From SIAJ01 sp036266155 (GTDB taxonomy: Bacteria; Planctomycetota; Planctomycetia; Gemmatales; Gemmataceae): DNA of 61,117 nt. This document shows positions 53,441-61,117 of this stretch, one piece after another. The notes beneath the pieces were generated by a model that worked only from the letters and a program-made list of their open reading frames with translations, did not search any database and was not told the DNA's origin. Made by a program: the position numbers and the translations under genes. How positions within the stretch are numbered: the first letter of the stretch is position 1; the number at the start of each line of letters is the position of its first letter. The stretch is taken from positions 1 through 61,117 of the forward strand of contig DATANR010000269.1 of NCBI GenBank assembly GCA_036266155.1. The letters run 5' to 3'.

Positions 53441-55486
53441 TCACTTACCAATCATTTTATCAAACTCATCCTCGGTCAACACCTTCACGCCCAGCTCCTG
53501 AGCTTTGGCCAACTTGCTCCCCGTTTCGGCCCCGGCGACGACGAAGTCCGTCTTCTTCGACACGCTACCCGAGGCCTTGCCGCCGAGGGTCTTGATCAAC
53601 GCCTCGATATCCGGACGGCTGTAGCGCGTTAGCGTCCCCGTGACGACGAGCGTCTTGCCAGCGAGGCTCACGCCGCCGACGGCGTCTGCGGCCGCCGCGA
53701 TATTGCGTGGCTCTTCCGTCAGTTTTAGATCCAGCTCGCGGAAGTCCTCAATCATGTCGCGAGTTGCCGGCTGCTGGAAAAAGCCGTGGATCGCCTTCGC
53801 ACGCTCCGGGCCGATGCCTTCGACTTGCGAGAGGCGTTCTTCGCTGGCGTCCTTCAAAGCATCGAGCGACAGAAACGCCTGGGCCAATTCGTCGGCCATG
53901 CTGTCGGCGACCATCGGGACACCCATACCGGAGAGCAAACGCGCGAGGCCGCGATCCTTGCTGGCGGCGATGCCTTCGAGCAGGTTGTCCGCCCATTTGC
54001 CGCTTGCCTTCTTCGCGTCCTTCGGTGGACGTGCCTTGAGCAAGTCCTCCTTCGTCAGGCGATACAGATCGGGTAACGATTCGATCAAGTCGGCGGCGAC
54101 CATCTCGTCGACGATTGCTTCGCCCATGCCCTCGATGTCCATCGCCGTTCGGCGCGCGAATTGAAGGAGTTGGCGCTTGAACTGCCCGCCGCATTGGCCG
54201 CGTGGGGCCGTGCAGAAATACGCGGGACCATCCGCATCCTTCTTGGTCGGCGACCCGCACACCGGGCACGCCTTCGGCCAGTGGAACTTATGCTCGTCGC
54301 CCTTGCGGGCAGCCGTTTCGACGCGGACGACTTGCGGTATGATCTCGCCGGCCTTCTCGACGACGACCATGTCGCCGATGCGTATATCCTTCCGCTCCAT
54401 TTCGTCGGCGTTGTGCAGGCTTGCTTTGCTGACGGTCGTGCCGGCGAGGCGCACCGGCGGATCGAAGTAGCCGACGGGCGTGAGTTTGCCGGTCCGGCCA
54501 ACATTGACTTCGACGCGAGCCAGCCGGGTGATCGCCTGCTCGGCCGCGAACTTGTAGGCCCGTGCCCAGCGTGGGAACTTGCTCGTGTATCCCAGACGTT
54601 CGCGCTGTTCGTAATCGTCGACTTTGATGACCATGCCGTCCGTGTCGTATGGCAGGTCGTGCCGCTTCGTCGCCCAGGAATTGACGAAGTCAACAACCTC
54701 GTCAATGTTCTGGCACGTGTGCGTGTGCGGGTTCACGGGGAAGCCGAACTTCTTGAGCGTGTCGAGCGACTGATGATGCGAGTCGACTTCAACGCCGTCG
54801 ACAGCGCCCAGCGCATAAGCGAACAAACGCAGCTTGCGCTCGGCCGACGCCTTCGGGTCGAGCAACTTCAGCGTCCCCGCACTCAAATTGCGGCAGTTTT
54901 CGTAGGGCTTCTCGCCCGCGTCAACACGGGCACGATTGATGCGGATCAGCTCGTTGCGCGTCATGTAGACTTCGCCGCGAGCCTCGAACAACTTAGGCGG
55001 CTTTGCCGCGTGCAGCTTGAGCGGCACGTCGGGCATCGTGCGCAGGTTGTGCGTCACGTCGTCGCCGCGCTCGCCGTCGCCGCGTGTGGCGCCGACGGTG
55101 AGCAGGCCGTTCTCGTAAGTGAGCGACATGGCGACGCCGTCGATCTTGAGTTCGACAACGTAGACCGGCTGTTCGCCACCCAGCAGCTTGCGCGTCGTTC
55201 GGTCCCACTCGCGCAACTCGTCCGCGTTGTAGGTGTTGTCGATCGACAGCATCGGCACGCGATGCTTGACGGTGCGAAACTCGTCGATGGGCGCTCCGCC
55301 GACGCGTTGCGTGGGACTGTCCGGCGTCATCAGTTCCGGATGCGCTTTTTCGATCTGCTGGAGTTCTTCGAGTAGCCGATCGAACTCGCGATCGGTGATT
55401 TCCGGTGCGGCGTCGACGTAATACTTGCGGTTGTGGTGCTCGATCTGTTCGCGCAAATGCGCGGCGCGTGCGGCGGAGGTTGGCAT
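53441..55486 (-). CDS. ligA: NAD+-dependent DNA ligase
   Basis: Seals nicks in DNA using NAD+, essential in replication and repair. I start it at ATG 55486 (MPTSAARAAHLREQIEHHN), giving 681 residues, the usual length; upstream codons to 55732 are not protein-like. Domains in order: Ia (HNRKYYVDAAPEITDREFDRLL), adenylation with the AMP-accepting Lys in VELKIDGVAMSLTYENG, OB-fold, four-Cys zinc finger (CPVCG... CTAPRGQC), helix-hairpin-helix (VEGIGPERAKAI), and BRCT (GKTLVVTGTLTRYSRPDIEALI). All motifs look intact. Downstream it is closely followed by the Uma2 gene. Confidence 0.97.
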   Translation of the reverse strand: MPTSAARAAHLREQIEHHNRKYYVDAAPEITDREFDRLLEELQQIEKAHPELMTPDSPTQRVGGAPIDEFRTVKHRVPMLSIDNTYNADELREWDRTTRKLLGGEQPVYVVELKIDGVAMSLTYENGLLTVGATRGDGERGDDVTHNLRTMPDVPLKLHAAKPPKLFEARGEVYMTRNELIRINRARVDAGEKPYENCRNLSAGTLKLLDPKASAERKLRLFAYALGAVDGVEVDSHHQSLDTLKKFGFPVNPHTHTCQNIDEVVDFVNSWATKRHDLPYDTDGMVIKVDDYEQRERLGYTSKFPRWARAYKFAAEQAITRLARVEVNVGRTGKLTPVGYFDPPVRLAGTTVSKASLHNADEMERKDIRIGDMVVVEKAGEIIPQVVRVETAARKGDEHKFHWPKACPVCGSPTKKDADGPAYFCTAPRGQCGGQFKRQLLQFARRTAMDIEGMGEAIVDEMVAADLIESLPDLYRLTKEDLLKARPPKDAKKASGKWADNLLEGIAASKDRGLARLLSGMGVPMVADSMADELAQAFLSLDALKDASEERLSQVEGIGPERAKAIHGFFQQPATRDMIEDFRELDLKLTEEPRNIAAAADAVGGVSLAGKTLVVTGTLTRYSRPDIEALIKTLGGKASGSVSKKTDFVVAGAETGSKLAKAQELGVKVLTEDEFDKMIGK

Positions 55487-55560
55487 GGCGATCTCGCAAG
55501 CGATTTGTTTCGGGGATTTTGCCGCAAACGGCCTGAAGTGACAAGCTACGTAGCAACCGA

Positions 55561-56853
55561 TTATTCGTCCGTGCCCATCAAGTAGCTTCGCAGGGCAATG
55601 TAGGCACGTGTGCAGCGCTCGCGCCAGGCCGCGTCGCCGAGCTGGCTGATCGACTGTGGCCGAAACACGACTTGCAGCAGCAGCTTGTTTCCCTTGCCCG
55701 GCTCCGTCTGGTGCATGTGCAATTCCAGCCACAGAGGCTCGGGCTTCTTGAGACCGAACCAGCCCGTGGCGGCTGGCCGAGCGACCTTACTATTGGGGCC
55801 AATCTTCATGCGCACGATGCCGGGGACGCTTTCAATGATCTGTCCATCCGCATCGTGGGCAAACCCCTGGAGCTTGACGACGGCAATCGACTCCGGCATC
55901 CAGGCTTCCATCAAGAACGTCAACGCATTCGGATCGTTAACGAGTTGCACGCCATGGGCGACCGGCCGGTGAACGTGCTCCGCCGGGCCGCTCATGCCGG
56001 ATTGGTCGAGTGACAGTGCCGTCTCATACAGTTCCGCCAACTCGCGCGCTGTTTGCGGGCGATCGTCTGGGTTCTTTTCCAGACAGAGAAAGACGACGGC
56101 TTCGATCGGTGCCGGGATTACAACAGGTAACTTCAGGTCGCCAAACCGCGGCGGCATCTCCGTGGCGTGGGCGAGCATCAGGTCCATGCTCGATGGCCCG
56201 ACGAACGGCAGCCGGCCCGTGAGCAGTTCGTACATCATCACGCCGACGGAGTAGAGGTCGCCGCGATGGTCAACGGGGTCGCCCTTCACCTGTTCTGGGC
56301 AAATGTAACCGGGGGTTCCGACGGCAAATTCAGCGCTGCTGGATCGATAGCCATTCTCGGCTTCTTGATCGACGAGCTTGGCGAGCCCAAAGTCCATGAC
56401 CTTGATCTTTTCCCGCGGCGAATCGTGGTCGACGACCATCAGGTTGGCCGGCTTCAAGTCGCGGTGGATCAGCGCCTGGTCATGGGCGGCCTGAAGTACT
56501 TCACACAGCTGGCCAATGAGGCGTCCAAGGCGGGCGGGCGTGAAGCGGACGTTTCGCTGCAACAGTGATTCGAGGTTGATGCCACGAATGTACTCCATGA
56601 CAATGCATGGGCCATCCGTGATCGAGGCATCGTGAAGGGTCACGGCATAGGGATGCGCAAATCGCGCCATGAGCAGAGTTTCGCGTTGAAAACGTTCGCG
56701 AAACCGCGGCTCGGCCGCCACATGGTCGTGCATGACCTTGATGACGACTTGCCGACCGAGATCGAGCTGGCGCGCCAGGTAGACCTTCCCCATGCCCCCT
56801 TCGCCAAGGAGGCGCACGGCTTCATACCGGCCCAGGAAGATGCGGCCAACCAT
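55561..56853 (-). CDS. Hanks-type Ser/Thr protein kinase
   Basis: A 430-residue kinase from ATG 56853. The catalytic domain (about residues 5-280) has the glycine loop LLGEGGMGKVYLA, VVIKVMHDH (ATP-anchoring Lys), catalytic HRDLKPANLM, VMDFGLAKL and APE-equivalent CPEQVKGDP, with DLYSVGVMMYELLTGRLPF. The C-terminal 150 residues are beta-rich with no recognised sensor domain and no membrane helix, so it is probably cytoplasmic. It is upstream of ligA on the same strand, about 75 bases apart. Targets are unknown. Confidence 0.95.
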   Translation of the reverse strand: MVGRIFLGRYEAVRLLGEGGMGKVYLARQLDLGRQVVIKVMHDHVAAEPRFRERFQRETLLMARFAHPYAVTLHDASITDGPCIVMEYIRGINLESLLQRNVRFTPARLGRLIGQLCEVLQAAHDQALIHRDLKPANLMVVDHDSPREKIKVMDFGLAKLVDQEAENGYRSSSAEFAVGTPGYICPEQVKGDPVDHRGDLYSVGVMMYELLTGRLPFVGPSSMDLMLAHATEMPPRFGDLKLPVVIPAPIEAVVFLCLEKNPDDRPQTARELAELYETALSLDQSGMSGPAEHVHRPVAHGVQLVNDPNALTFLMEAWMPESIAVVKLQGFAHDADGQIIESVPGIVRMKIGPNSKVARPAATGWFGLKKPEPLWLELHMHQTEPGKGNKLLLQVVFRPQSISQLGDAAWRERCTRAYIALRSYLMGTDE

Positions 56854-57027
56854 TCCCGATCCCAGACGTTTTACGTTCCGACATGAGTCGTCGACAATCC
56901 TAGTGTACGTTCGGCCGGGTCGCCGTGAATCGCTGCGATCAATTAAGGTGGATTCTTAATCGTCGAGCGCGCCTTCGGAATCTCTGTCGCATGAAGAATT
57001 TCGGCTCATTCCTCAAAGGAAGGTCCA

Positions 57028-57699
57028 ATGTCCGAGCGCTGGGTCACGTTCGACCGTTTTGGCACCCTCGTCGACTGGCGTTCGGGATTTGCCCGCTTGT
57101 TGCTTGAAGTCGCGGGTGATCGCCTGCCCGAATTCCTGCAATCCTATCACCGTCATGAGAAGATCGCGGAGGAAGTACGCCCCCATCGCCTGTATCGAAG
57201 TGTTCTGGAGACAGCCGTCCGTCGTGCGGCCGAGGAACTGGCGCTGCCGATTACGGATGAGCAAGCCACCGTTCTGGCGCGAAACTGGGGAAGCTTGGTC
57301 GTCTTTGCCGACGTGGAAGCGGAACTGGCCGTCTTCCGCGACGCAGGTTATCGGCTGGCGGTCCTGACCAACTGCGATCGCGATCTGTTTGCCGAGACAC
57401 AGAAGGCGTTCCGCCAACCGTTCGATCTGGTCGTTACAGCCGAGACCGTGAAGGATTACAAGCCGTCATTTTCGCACTTCCGCCACTTCTACCGAGTCTC
57501 CGGCGTGGCCACGAGCGATTGGGTGCATGTCGCGTGCAGCTATTTCCACGACATCGAACCGGCAAAGGCGCTCGGCGTCAAACGCATCTGGATCGATCGC
57601 GACCGGACCGGCGAGGATCGGTCGGCAGCCAACGCATGGCTCCCCGATGCGCGTGGCTTAGCCACTACCGTGACGCGGCTCATGGATCAATCCGCGTAA
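57028..57699 (+). CDS. HAD-family hydrolase (haloacid-dehalogenase type II-like)
   Basis: A 223-residue cytoplasmic HAD protein. Motif I is TFDRFGTLVDWRSG (nucleophile Asp, with FGT as in type II haloacid dehalogenases), motif II is LAVLTNCDRDL, motif III Lys is in VKDYKPSFSHF, and the motif IV region reads WVHVACSYFHDIEPAKALG, where the usual GD is not evident but HD remains. It may be a dehalogenase or a phosphatase. It converges on the DUF11 gene and overlaps it by 13 bases at 57687-57699. Confidence 0.88.
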   Translation: MSERWVTFDRFGTLVDWRSGFARLLLEVAGDRLPEFLQSYHRHEKIAEEVRPHRLYRSVLETAVRRAAEELALPITDEQATVLARNWGSLVVFADVEAELAVFRDAGYRLAVLTNCDRDLFAETQKAFRQPFDLVVTAETVKDYKPSFSHFRHFYRVSGVATSDWVHVACSYFHDIEPAKALGVKRIWIDRDRTGEDRSAANAWLPDARGLATTVTRLMDQSA

Positions 57700-59405
57700 A
57701 TGCGCGTCGACTCCTGGCGGGTCACCGGTTCCGTGAGGCCGCCGGCCGTCAGCGTCGCCTTGAAGCGGGCGTCGCCTTTCTGCTTCGCCGTGACCGTCAC
57801 CTTGTAGATCACGTCCCCGCGAGCCGGCAAGCGCTTGAGCACGTCGAAGACTACCTGGCCGTCGACGATGTCGAACTTGCCTGGCCCATCGGCGGCCTTG
57901 AACTTCATCAAAGGCGGGATCGTGCAAACCAACTTCAAGTCGGTCTCGTCCTTCGAGCCGGTGTTGGTTACACGAATTTCGTAGGTCGTATCGGAACCCA
58001 CCTCGACCGGGTCGTCCGAGTCCGCGACCTCCATCGCGAGCGCGGCCAGGCCTTCCACGCGGGTAGCGAACGATTTCTCGGCCGACACGCCGCGGGCGGC
58101 CGTCGCCGTGATCGCGTGACTGAAGTCGCCGGCCCCGGAGGCGATCAACTCGCACTTCAACTCCTTGCTCACACCGGAGCCGATCTCGCCAATCGCCCAA
58201 CGAATCGTCTTGGTGACTTCGTCAAACTTGCCGCTACCATCGGCACTCACGAACTTGAAACCGTTCGGAACCTTGTGAGATACGGCGACCTCAGTCGCCG
58301 CTGCGTCGCCAGGGTTCGTGACCTTGACCGTGTAGATCGCCTTGCGATCAAGGTAACGCAACTTGGGCCCGGCGATTTCCACGTCGAGCTTCGACTGCAC
58401 GACATGAACCGTCGCGGTTCCGGCAGCCTTCAACGTGCCTTCGCCGGTGGCCGTCACTTCGCAGGCGTGGATGCCGGCCGCCTTCGCGACGCAAGGAATC
58501 TTGAATTCCCGCGTCTTGCCAGGCCCCAGGAGGCCGACCTCCACCAGTGGTTTCACGCCCTCGGCCATTTCGAGTCCCGTACCGAGTTTGAGCGCCAGCG
58601 TCACGCCATCGGCCGGGTGATCGCCCGGATTGCTGACGGCTACGATGACCGCGACCGCATCGCCCGGCATCGCGGTCGGCGGCGCTGTGACGGCCACTGC
58701 CAACTTGGGTTCACGCACTTGCACCTTGAGCGCACTCGACCCGGTCACGGTCACCCATGCCGAACAAATCATCTCGCCGGTACCCGGTGGAATGAGCTTG
58801 AACTTGACGCTCTTGTCTTTGCCCGGCTGCAACGTGCCCAGGTCCCACATCAACACCGTGTCGGACCCTGCGGACTTCGGCTCGGACTCGGTCACGCGAG
58901 CGCCCGTTGGCACTTTGACTTGAACGATGACCTTGTGCAGCGGGATGATGGCCGTGTTGCGTGCGACGAGCGTGAACTCGGCTGGCGACCCCACTTTGAG
59001 CGCCGTTGGGCCGAACCACTCGAGGGTGACGGACGAATCTTGACGAGCTACCGGGTCCGTCGACCTCGGCTCGTCCGGCTCCGGATGCTCCTTCGGAATG
59101 AACACCACCGGCTTCACAGGCTCTTTGGCCGGCGCGGCCTTGCCGGGTGGCGGCGGCAGCGGCGGCAACTCGCCGGGATCGCCTTTGTCGAGCACGCGGA
59201 CCGGCTCACGTGTCGGCGGCGCATCGGGAATCCCGTTGCGAATGGTCGGCTTTTCGAACGGGTCGTCGATTGGCTGCGGACGGGCGCCGGGGATCTCCAC
59301 CTTCACTGGTCGGCTCGGCTTGGGCTGTGCCTGCCCGAGCGTGGCCCAACCCACGAGCCCGATCCCCAGCGCAACCACCCCGGCGACGGCATGGAACGAA
59401 CGCAT
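57687..59405 (-). CDS. Exported DUF11/CARDB-type repeat protein
   Basis: A 572-residue protein. ATG 59405 with GGGAGAGG just upstream is preferred; it gives a signal peptide (MRSFHAVAGVVALGIGLVGW). A Pro/Glu-rich linker (about residues 25-130) precedes several DUF11/CARDB-like Ig-fold repeats: VTLEWFGPTALKVGSPAEFT, LAVAVTAPPTAMPGDAVAV, LDVEIAGPKLRYLDRKAIY and LAMEVADSDDPVEVGSDTTY. Repeats of this type occur in planctomycete envelope proteins. No membrane anchor follows. The function is unknown. Confidence 0.85.
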   Translation of the reverse strand: MRSFHAVAGVVALGIGLVGWATLGQAQPKPSRPVKVEIPGARPQPIDDPFEKPTIRNGIPDAPPTREPVRVLDKGDPGELPPLPPPPGKAAPAKEPVKPVVFIPKEHPEPDEPRSTDPVARQDSSVTLEWFGPTALKVGSPAEFTLVARNTAIIPLHKVIVQVKVPTGARVTESEPKSAGSDTVLMWDLGTLQPGKDKSVKFKLIPPGTGEMICSAWVTVTGSSALKVQVREPKLAVAVTAPPTAMPGDAVAVIVAVSNPGDHPADGVTLALKLGTGLEMAEGVKPLVEVGLLGPGKTREFKIPCVAKAAGIHACEVTATGEGTLKAAGTATVHVVQSKLDVEIAGPKLRYLDRKAIYTVKVTNPGDAAATEVAVSHKVPNGFKFVSADGSGKFDEVTKTIRWAIGEIGSGVSKELKCELIASGAGDFSHAITATAARGVSAEKSFATRVEGLAALAMEVADSDDPVEVGSDTTYEIRVTNTGSKDETDLKLVCTIPPLMKFKAADGPGKFDIVDGQVVFDVLKRLPARGDVIYKVTVTAKQKGDARFKATLTAGGLTEPVTRQESTRIYAD

Positions 59406-59539
59406 CGCGCCTCTCCCGGGTCCCCCGACCCAATGGCCCGCAGTATGCAATGACTTCCGGCGTTTACCCGCACACCGGCACGAGCGTCAAGACGAGTCGC
59501 GCAGTCGCAGCGAAAAGGGTGCAGCCAAAATCTCTTGGG

Positions 59540-60888
59540 TCAGGCCGCGGCCCAGTAGGCGTGCCACTGGACGGAGTTTCGGACACAGACCAAACTCGCC
59601 ATGGGTCGCACGTTGCCGAAGTTCCACCGCGCCCCGCGGCACTTCAGACGCAGGCCCAGCGTCTTCGCCTGCCCTTCCACGACGCCGCTGCCGATCGCTT
59701 TGCCCTGCGCCAACATGGCGCGGTAGTTCAAGCGGTCGACATGCTTGGCAAAATAGTTGAGCATCTTGTCCGTGGCCTGCCGCCGTCGCTCACGCTCGGC
59801 TGGATCGTCCACCGCTAACAACTCACCCGCCCAGGCACAGATCCCCGACCAGCCATCGTGCAACAGCAGGCTCCGCCCACGCTCGAACGCCGCTTGCGCC
59901 GCCATAGTGGTTTCGCCGAAGATGCGCTGCGCGCACAAACTGAGCCGCTCGGCCGCGTGATAGATGTCCAGCGTCTGCGTGCAGCCGGTCAGCACGCGGT
60001 TGACCGACTTCCAAATCCAGCCGGCGCCGTCGCCCAGGGCCTGGACCGCGGCAAAGGCCTGGACGCCCAGACGTCGTAACGGGGTGCGCCACGTCCGGCG
60101 GAACGCCTTCGACGTGGCAATCATGGCGAACGCCAACACGATTGTCGCCCCCGGCAACACGCGGGTATCCCATTGGTCCGGCGTCGCCGGCTTGGCGGCT
60201 TCCCGCTTCGAAACCACCGCGATTTTCAGGTCTTTCCAGCCTTCCTCACGGGTGTTCACTTTGCCGGCATCGGTCGCAAACTCGACTGCGCCGGCCGCCT
60301 GACGGAACGCAGTCGCTGTGGCTTCGTCCTGCGGCTGGAACCGCGCCATCGCCTGGCCGTGGGCTTGCACCAGCTTCCGTAGCGTCTCGGCTGCGATCAA
60401 CACGCCCAGCATCGCGTCGAGGTGTTCGCTGGCCTTGTCGAACGACCCGTCGGCCGCCAACCGACAACCATGCTTTTGCACCGTCTTGCTGAACCGGCCG
60501 TCCACACCCAGCACGTCATCGGCGGCATAGGACCCGGCCACGCCGCAACGGCACTGCCAATAACGCCGCGTCACCGCGAGGACGCCGACGGCGCTGACGA
60601 GTTGCCGGGCCTTGGGTCCGCGATTCTCCTTGGCCTGGCCGCAAGCACAGACCCGGAGCGGCGCCCCTTTTTTTCGGCGGCCGCGATGCGCCGGTCGACC
60701 GCATCCGCCAGCAACCGCTGCTGCAGTTCGCGGCCGCCGTTGACGACGGCCGTCTCGCAAGCGTCGAACACCGTCCCGTCCGGAGCGGTCAAAGCAAGCT
60801 GTTCGAGTTCCTCTTGGAGAGCCAGAGTGCGGCGGAGCAACTCGGCCTGGGTCTCGGTACATTCAAACGTGTAGGTGGCACGAGTCAT
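59540..60888 (-). CDS. ISKra4-family transposase, expressed by -1 frameshift
   Basis: The first frame starts at ATG 60888 (MTRATYTFECTETQAELLRR) and runs to 60571. The second frame, open from 60862 and meaningful from about 60673, ends at 59540. The frames meet at an A7-G slippery site (60667-60673), and a -1 shift there joins DRRIAAAEKKG to APLRVCACGQ, giving about 449 residues. The product has a CxC/CxC zinc-ribbon-like region (RVCACG, YWQCRCG) and a DDE-type core: FATDAGKVNT, ALGDGAGWIW and the conserved C-terminal GSGVVEGQAKTLGLRLKCRGARW. Without the shift only an N-terminal fragment of 105 residues is made. Otherwise intact. Confidence 0.85.
60667..60673 (-). other. Slippery heptamer A_AAA_AAG (programmed -1 frameshift site)
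   Basis: On the minus strand the frame reads GAA AAA AAG GGG, that is A AAA AAG in the zero frame, the same heptamer used by E. coli dnaX. A -1 slip opens the downstream transposase frame exactly here. I do not see a clear Shine-Dalgarno-like stimulator upstream; a GC-rich stretch follows and could fold. Confidence 0.75.
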
Positions 60889-60972
60889 CCGACATCCTTG
60901 TCAGCGGGGCGAACGACCCTTGCCTATCTACCCTAAATCACGCCATCACCACCAGAGGAATTGGTTACACCC

Positions 60973-61066
60973 CCCGAAGCCGTTCGCGTGGAAGTTCACT
61001 CGACAGAAAATGTTGGCCTGGTTAAAACGTGCGACACCGCATTTTTTGACCGCTCCCGTGGCCTAG
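60973..61066 (+). pseudogene. Possible IS630-like transposase C-terminal remnant
   Basis: Directly beyond the right end of the ISKra4-like element, one frame reads PPKPFAWKFTRQKMLAWLKRA and ends with a stop at 61064-61066. The KPFxWKFTR pattern recalls the C-termini of IS630-family transposases. Only about 30 residues remain, so the call is tentative; the rest of the gene is not on the left of the element. Bases 61067-61117 hold nothing I recognise. Confidence 0.3.
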
Positions 61067-61117
61067 AGCCGAAAGCTACGGCAACCACGACGTTATTTGT
61101 GAAACGGACCACTTAGC

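Larger units (their letters stand above)
59517..60972 (-). mobile_element. ISKra4-like insertion sequence
   Basis: A transposase gene in two frames is flanked by imperfect inverted ends: GGGTGCAGCCAA at 59517 and the complement of TTGGTTACACCC at 60961-60972 (GGGTGTAACCAA), 10 of 12 positions matching. The element is about 1.46 kb. Beyond the right end lies a possible IS630 remnant. No convincing target duplication is visible, although CGAA occurs on both sides near the ends. The family call rests on the transposase organisation and is tentative at the group level. Confidence 0.75.

Noticed and set aside
54161..55375. 404-codon plus-strand frame antisense to ligA
   Set aside because: ligA is certain from its motifs; the antisense translation shows no domain.
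56942..56960. ATTAAG / CTTAAT inverted repeat upstream of the HAD gene as an operator
   Set aside because: Six-base arms in AT-rich spacer are too short to distinguish from chance, and no regulator gene is next to it.
57519..59453. 644-codon plus-strand frame antisense to the DUF11 gene
   Set aside because: The DUF11 gene has a signal peptide, ribosome-binding site and conserved repeats; the opposite frame has none.

Overview
The window is chromosomal DNA from a GC-rich planctomycete, most likely a member of the Gemmataceae. The evidence is the set of lineage-typical families: DUF1549/DUF1553 proteins with CxxCH motifs, a DUF1501 protein, TIGR03000 and TIGR03067 domains, giant PQQ-like beta-propeller proteins, surface proteins with an N-terminal LEDR motif, and an abundance of exported proteins of unknown role. 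I see no rRNA, convincing tRNA, CRISPR array, plasmid or phage module. Coding density is high and no gene-free stretch exceeds about 300 bases; the largest gaps (14561-14816, 36505-36780, 50100-50365) hold only the hairpins listed or nothing I can recognise.

Layout. 1-5.0 kb (minus): an exported TPR/beta-propeller giant followed by a MoxR ATPase. 5.2-9.2 kb (plus): rpe, a TIGR03067 protein, an HflK-like SPFH protein, then two tandem exported proteins fusing TIGR03000 to a SAM methyltransferase fold. 9.25-14.6 kb (plus): DUF1549/DUF1553, PQQ propeller and DUF1501 genes in a row. 14.8-20 kb: a 1716-residue surface protein (beta-helix, Ig-like repeats, Calx-beta). 20.1-22.7 kb: a second DUF1549/DUF1553 gene, cut off and joined out of frame to an M24 peptidase that lacks its N-terminus. 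22.8-31.2 kb: an RND adaptor lipoprotein and two RND permeases in an overlapping operon. 31.2-34.4 kb: saccharopine-dehydrogenase-like protein, class C beta-lactamase-like hydrolase, and a probably frameshifted small gene. 34.4-35.7 kb (minus): a pseudo-receiver/ATPase/cyclic-nucleotide-binding regulator. 36-40.6 kb: a thioredoxin-fold protein, small proteins, a PilZ protein and an SdrD-like surface protein. 40.7-43.1 kb: an enolase-superfamily hydroxyproline dehydratase candidate converging on a dicarboxylate symporter. 43.3-49.3 kb: a PIN protein with a 60-residue partner, then a second TPR/propeller giant. 49.4-56.9 kb (minus): an unknown single-span membrane protein, a squalene-cyclase-like protein, an ankyrin protein, a Uma2 nuclease, ligA and a Ser/Thr kinase. 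57-59.4 kb: a HAD hydrolase converging on a DUF11 protein. 59.5-61 kb: an ISKra4-like insertion sequence whose transposase needs a -1 frameshift, next to a possible IS630 remnant.

Most of the genes serve the cell surface and periplasm (propellers, cytochrome-like DUF1549 proteins, adhesin-like proteins, RND pumps, Ig-like proteins). Housekeeping functions are few (rpe, ligA). The most unusual points are the exported methyltransferase fusions, the matching loop insertions in both RND permeases, a family of nested palindromes placed at gene ends, the DUF1553/M24 chimera and the A_AAA_AAG frameshift site in the transposase.
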